64,000 bases of DNA from Druceiella hillmani (Eukaryota; Arthropoda; Insecta; Lepidoptera; Hepialidae). The notes beneath the pieces are model-generated. The model made no database searches. It was not told the origin of the DNA and saw only the letters and a program-made list of their open reading frames with translations. The translations under genes were made by a program, and so were the position numbers. The stretch is from contig JAYKKI010000016.1 in the NCBI GenBank assembly GCA_039881145.1, forward strand, positions 7,837,001 through 7,901,000. The letters are read 5' to 3'. This document shows positions 61,351 to 64,000 of this stretch, one piece after another (positions within the stretch are counted from its first letter, which is position 1; each line of letters opens with the position of its first letter).

Positions 61351-61545
61351 GTGCATCTTCATTATCTGCGTTCGAAGGTCGTATGGCATTATTGTATCTA
61401 TCATAATCGGCAGATCAGAGTCTTTTCTATAGCTTATCCTTATCCCGTTGCTCCTGACGTGTCGTTTTGCTTTTACTGTATATATCATGTCATTTTATTT
61501 TGTAATTTTAAATAATTAGTATGCATAAATCAGTTATAGTCAAAG

Positions 61546-61596
61546 TTAGAAAAGTAAGTTTACAGTAACTCAGCTACTGTAAACTTACTTTTCTAA
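61546..61596. repeat. 22-bp perfect hairpin
   Basis: ttagaaaagtaagtttacag/ta, 7-base loop actcagc, then the exact complement. Its 'agtttaca' motif recurs just after. It resembles a miRNA-type stem in length but is too short for a normal pre-miRNA. Confidence 0.9.
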
Positions 61597-61750
61597 GTTT
61601 ACAATAAGTATGGTAAATATATAAACGAAATGTAAGGTTTTGGAAGAAAAATAATATCATTTTGATACGATATTAATAATTCAATAAATAGCGTATGTTT
61701 TTCTATTTATTTCTGTTCATATTACATGAAAACTAATAAGTCTAGGAATA

Positions 61751-61881
61751 ATCAACATAGAGCTATTTTCCTTCTTATTTTTCAACTTTATGATAATGAA
61801 TTTAATTTTCATGTATCCTATTTAAATGAAATTCAGTATTATAACGTCGAAAAGTAAGAAGAAAAATAGCTCTATGTTGAT
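61751..61881. mobile_element. Foldback MITE-like element with ~60-bp arms
   Basis: atcaacatagagctattttc at the left is the complement of the right end (gctctatgttgat), with similarity continuing inward about 60 bp (cttcttatttttcaa against cttcttacttttcga). Almost the entire element is a hairpin. Confidence 0.88.
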
Positions 61882-62049
61882 AACAATGGTATCGTTTACC
61901 GTTGACCATTTTCAATGACAACTGAATAAACAATGAGTAAAAAGCTAGGAGCACTTTTGTAATTTGTGCCAGCTATGAGATGAATTAAATAAAAATCTCA
62001 AATGTCCATATGGACGTCAAGGCGAAATATTTATTTAAGTTTACTACAT

Positions 62050-62425
62050 ATGAGGCGATATACACTGGTTTTATGTTTAAATGATTTATTAGACTTCAGT
62101 AACGGACTACATACGATACTACATACGAGGCGAGATACACTGGTTTTTCGTTTAAATTGTTTATTAGACTTCAGTAACGGACTACATACGATATTACATG
62201 CGAGGCAATTTACACTAGTTTTACGTTTAAATAGTTTATTAGACTTCAGTAACGGACTACATACGATACTACATACGAGGCGCGATAAACTGGTTTTACA
62301 TTTAACTGGTTTATTAGACTTCAGTAACGGCTACATACGATGCGAGATACACTGGTTTTACATTTAACTGGTTTATTAGACTTCAGTAACGGACTACATA
62401 CGAGGCAAGATACACTGGTCTTACG
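62050..62425 (+). repeat. 75-bp tandem array carrying LINE motif-A sequence
   Basis: The marker gaggcga or gaggcaa falls at 62052, 62127, 62202 and 62277 (exact 75-bp steps), then at about 62339 and 62402 in shortened units. Each unit includes ttattagacttcagtaacgg, identical to the motif-A-encoding stretch of the LINE relic at 60388-60407, and in the open frame reads LLDFSNG preceded by TLVLRLN. The 121-residue frame at 62002-62367 is therefore a 25-residue repeat of an RT fragment and not a host gene. Later units lack about 12 bp. Confidence 0.9.
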
Positions 62426-62589
62426 TTTATAATTCCCTGCACGATAGAATCGTAGTTTGTACAAGGAATCAATGGAAGATACAAAAAAAAATACTATGCA
62501 CATAAAACATATATTTTCAGGTACAGCTGAAAGCATTTTTCAAACTAATTTTAATTTATTATACGATTTATTTTAACTAAACCTCCAAA

Positions 62590-64000
62590 AAAGAAAGATA
62601 AAATGTAACCGTAATAAATGAAAAACTTAATCACTCAGTAAAATATGTTGGTATCTGACATATCAAAACGTATTTGTTTGTCAAATTGTAATTTGGACTG
62701 AGAAAGAAAACTAGATGAACCGTTTCCATTATCTATAATGAATCCGAGAGACACGTTGTATGAATGTCTATTCTCTTCACCAATATGTCGTGATCTGTTA
62801 AAAATGTAATCGCAATAAATGAAAAACATAATCACTCAGATAGATATGTAGGTATCTGGCATATAAAAAGGTATTTTTGTTTGTCAAATTGTAATTTGAA
62901 CTGAGAAAGAAAACTAGTTGAACCGCTTCCATTATCTGTAATGAATCCGAGAGACACTTTTGTATGAATGTCTATTCTCTTCACCAATATGTCGTGATCT
63001 GTTAAAAATGTAATCGCAATAAATGAAAAACATAATCACTCAGTTAGATACGTTGGTATCTGACATATCAAAAGGTATTTTTGTTTGTCAAATTGTAATT
63101 TGAACTGAGAAGAAAACTAGATGAACCGTTTCCATTATCTATAATGAATCCGAGAGACACGTTGTATGAATGTCTATTCCCTTCACCAATATGTCGTGAT
63201 CTGTTAAAAATGTAATTGCAATAAATGAAAAACATAATCACTCAGTTAGCTACGTTGGTATCTGACATATCAAAAGGTATTTTTGTTTGACAACTTGTAA
63301 TTTGAACTGAGAAAGTAAACTAGATGAACAGTTTCCATTATCTGTAATGAATCCGAGAGACACGTTGTATGAATGTCTATTCCCTTCACCAAAATGTCGT
63401 GATTTGTTAAAAATGTAATTGCAATAAATGAAAAACATAATCACTCAGTTAGCTACGTTGGTATCTGACATATCAAAAGGTATTTTTGTTTGTCAAATTG
63501 TAATTTGAACTGAGAAAGAAAACTAGTTGAACCGCTTCCATTATCTGTAATGAATCCGAGAGACACTTTTGTATGAATGTCTATTCTCTTCACCAATATG
63601 TCGTGATCTGTTAAAAATGTAATCGCAATAAATGAAAAACATAATCACTCAGTTAGATACGTTGGTATCTGACATATCAAAAGGTATTTTTGTTTGTCAA
63701 ATTGTAATTTGAACTGAGAAGAAAACTAGATGAACCGTTTCCATTATCTATAATGAATCCGAGAGACACGTTGTATGAATGTCTATTCCCTTCACCAATA
63801 TGTCGTGATCTGTTAAAAATGTAATTGCAATAAATGAAAAACATAATCACTCAGTTAGCTACGTTGGTATCTGACATATCAAAAGGTATTTTTGTTTGAC
63901 AACTTGTAATTTGAACTGAGAAGAAAACTAGATGAACCGTTTCCATTATCTGTAATGAATCCGAGAGACACGTTGTATGAATGTCTAATCTCTTCACCAA
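62590..64000. repeat. ~203-bp satellite, 3-monomer higher-order repeat, runs off window
   Basis: The marker tcactcag falls at 62631, 62832, 63036, 63238, 63441, 63645 and 63847 (spacing 201-204). Diagnostic variants recur every third monomer: 'ctagttgaaccgcttcc' with 'gacacttttgtatg' in monomers 2 and 5, 'gagaagaaaactagatg' with 'tctattccc' in 3 and 6, 'tttgacaacttgtaattt' in 4 and 7. The 609-bp offset is exact in all three pairs. The first monomer (62590-62830) is the most diverged. The array continues past 64000. Confidence 0.96.

Noticed and set aside
62002..62367. 121-residue repeated protein
   Set aside because: It is the 75-bp array of an RT fragment; shortened units break the pattern and there is no start context or neighbouring gene.
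62635..63444. Minus-strand frames of 64-66 residues that resemble each other
   Set aside because: They are the same part of successive satellite monomers and are interrupted in other monomers.
48918..64000. Regularly spaced short repeats that could suggest a CRISPR array
   Set aside because: Units are contiguous tandem repeats with no unique spacers and no cas genes, and the DNA is insect-like.

Overview
This window looks like a gene-free, very AT-rich stretch of insect nuclear DNA. I find no intact protein-coding gene, no functional tRNA, rRNA or other RNA gene, no CRISPR array and no prokaryote-style operon. Open frames are short. Nearly all the longer ones fall in tandem repeats whose monomer length is a multiple of three, in (AT)n runs, or in transposon relics. 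Several dispersed repeats match, from memory, families very common in moth and butterfly genomes: elements containing 'ggttccgta' near one end and 'actcgcacttggcc'-like sequence near the other, elements with 'taatattataaatg' ends, and a tRNA-derived SINE with an 'aataagtccgcc' tail. Lepidoptera is therefore the likeliest source. That assignment is an inference and was not searched.

Layout. 1-7.3 kb: AT-rich DNA with a SINE copy, a 29-bp minisatellite and a long inverted repeat. 7.3-13.6 kb: two copies of a ~560-bp inverted-terminal element with an internal duplication and (AT)n, plus a MITE fragment, a G-run, a ~135-bp tandem array and a CpG-rich patch. 13.7-17 kb: a SINE, a second GC-rich patch and a 1,089-bp direct tandem duplication that appears perfect. 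18.7-20.4 kb: a decayed hAT transposon, with transposase fragments still readable, nested in another inverted-repeat element. 20.5-23.7 kb: a SINE and (AT)n tracts. 23.9-25.5 kb: a ~30-copy 54-bp minisatellite. 25.5-31.9 kb: mostly featureless. 32-33.4 kb: a 303-bp tandem repeat and a 51-bp triplet repeat. 33.5-38.9 kb: a SINE, a pair of related repeat copies, a 150-bp satellite and a degenerate 51-bp array. 39-44.6 kb: simple repeats, hairpins, SINE-like B boxes and a CpG-rich patch. 44.6-46 kb: a ~167-bp array built on a transposon end, interrupted by a MITE. 46.6-55.5 kb: TE fragments, a 48-bp minisatellite and a ~208-bp tandem array. 56.7-57 kb: a GC-rich MITE-like patch. 60.1-61.4 kb: a decayed LINE reverse transcriptase. 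62.0-62.4 kb: a 75-bp array carrying the reverse-transcriptase motif-A sequence. 62.6-64 kb: a ~203-bp satellite organised as a 609-bp three-monomer higher-order repeat that runs off the right edge.

No genes work together here. The window is best read as repeat-dense, possibly heterochromatic or intergenic/intronic DNA. The main interest is how the repeats arose: tandem arrays grown from transposon pieces, nested insertions, higher-order satellite structure and a very recent kilobase duplication. I found nothing that supports a new functional system.
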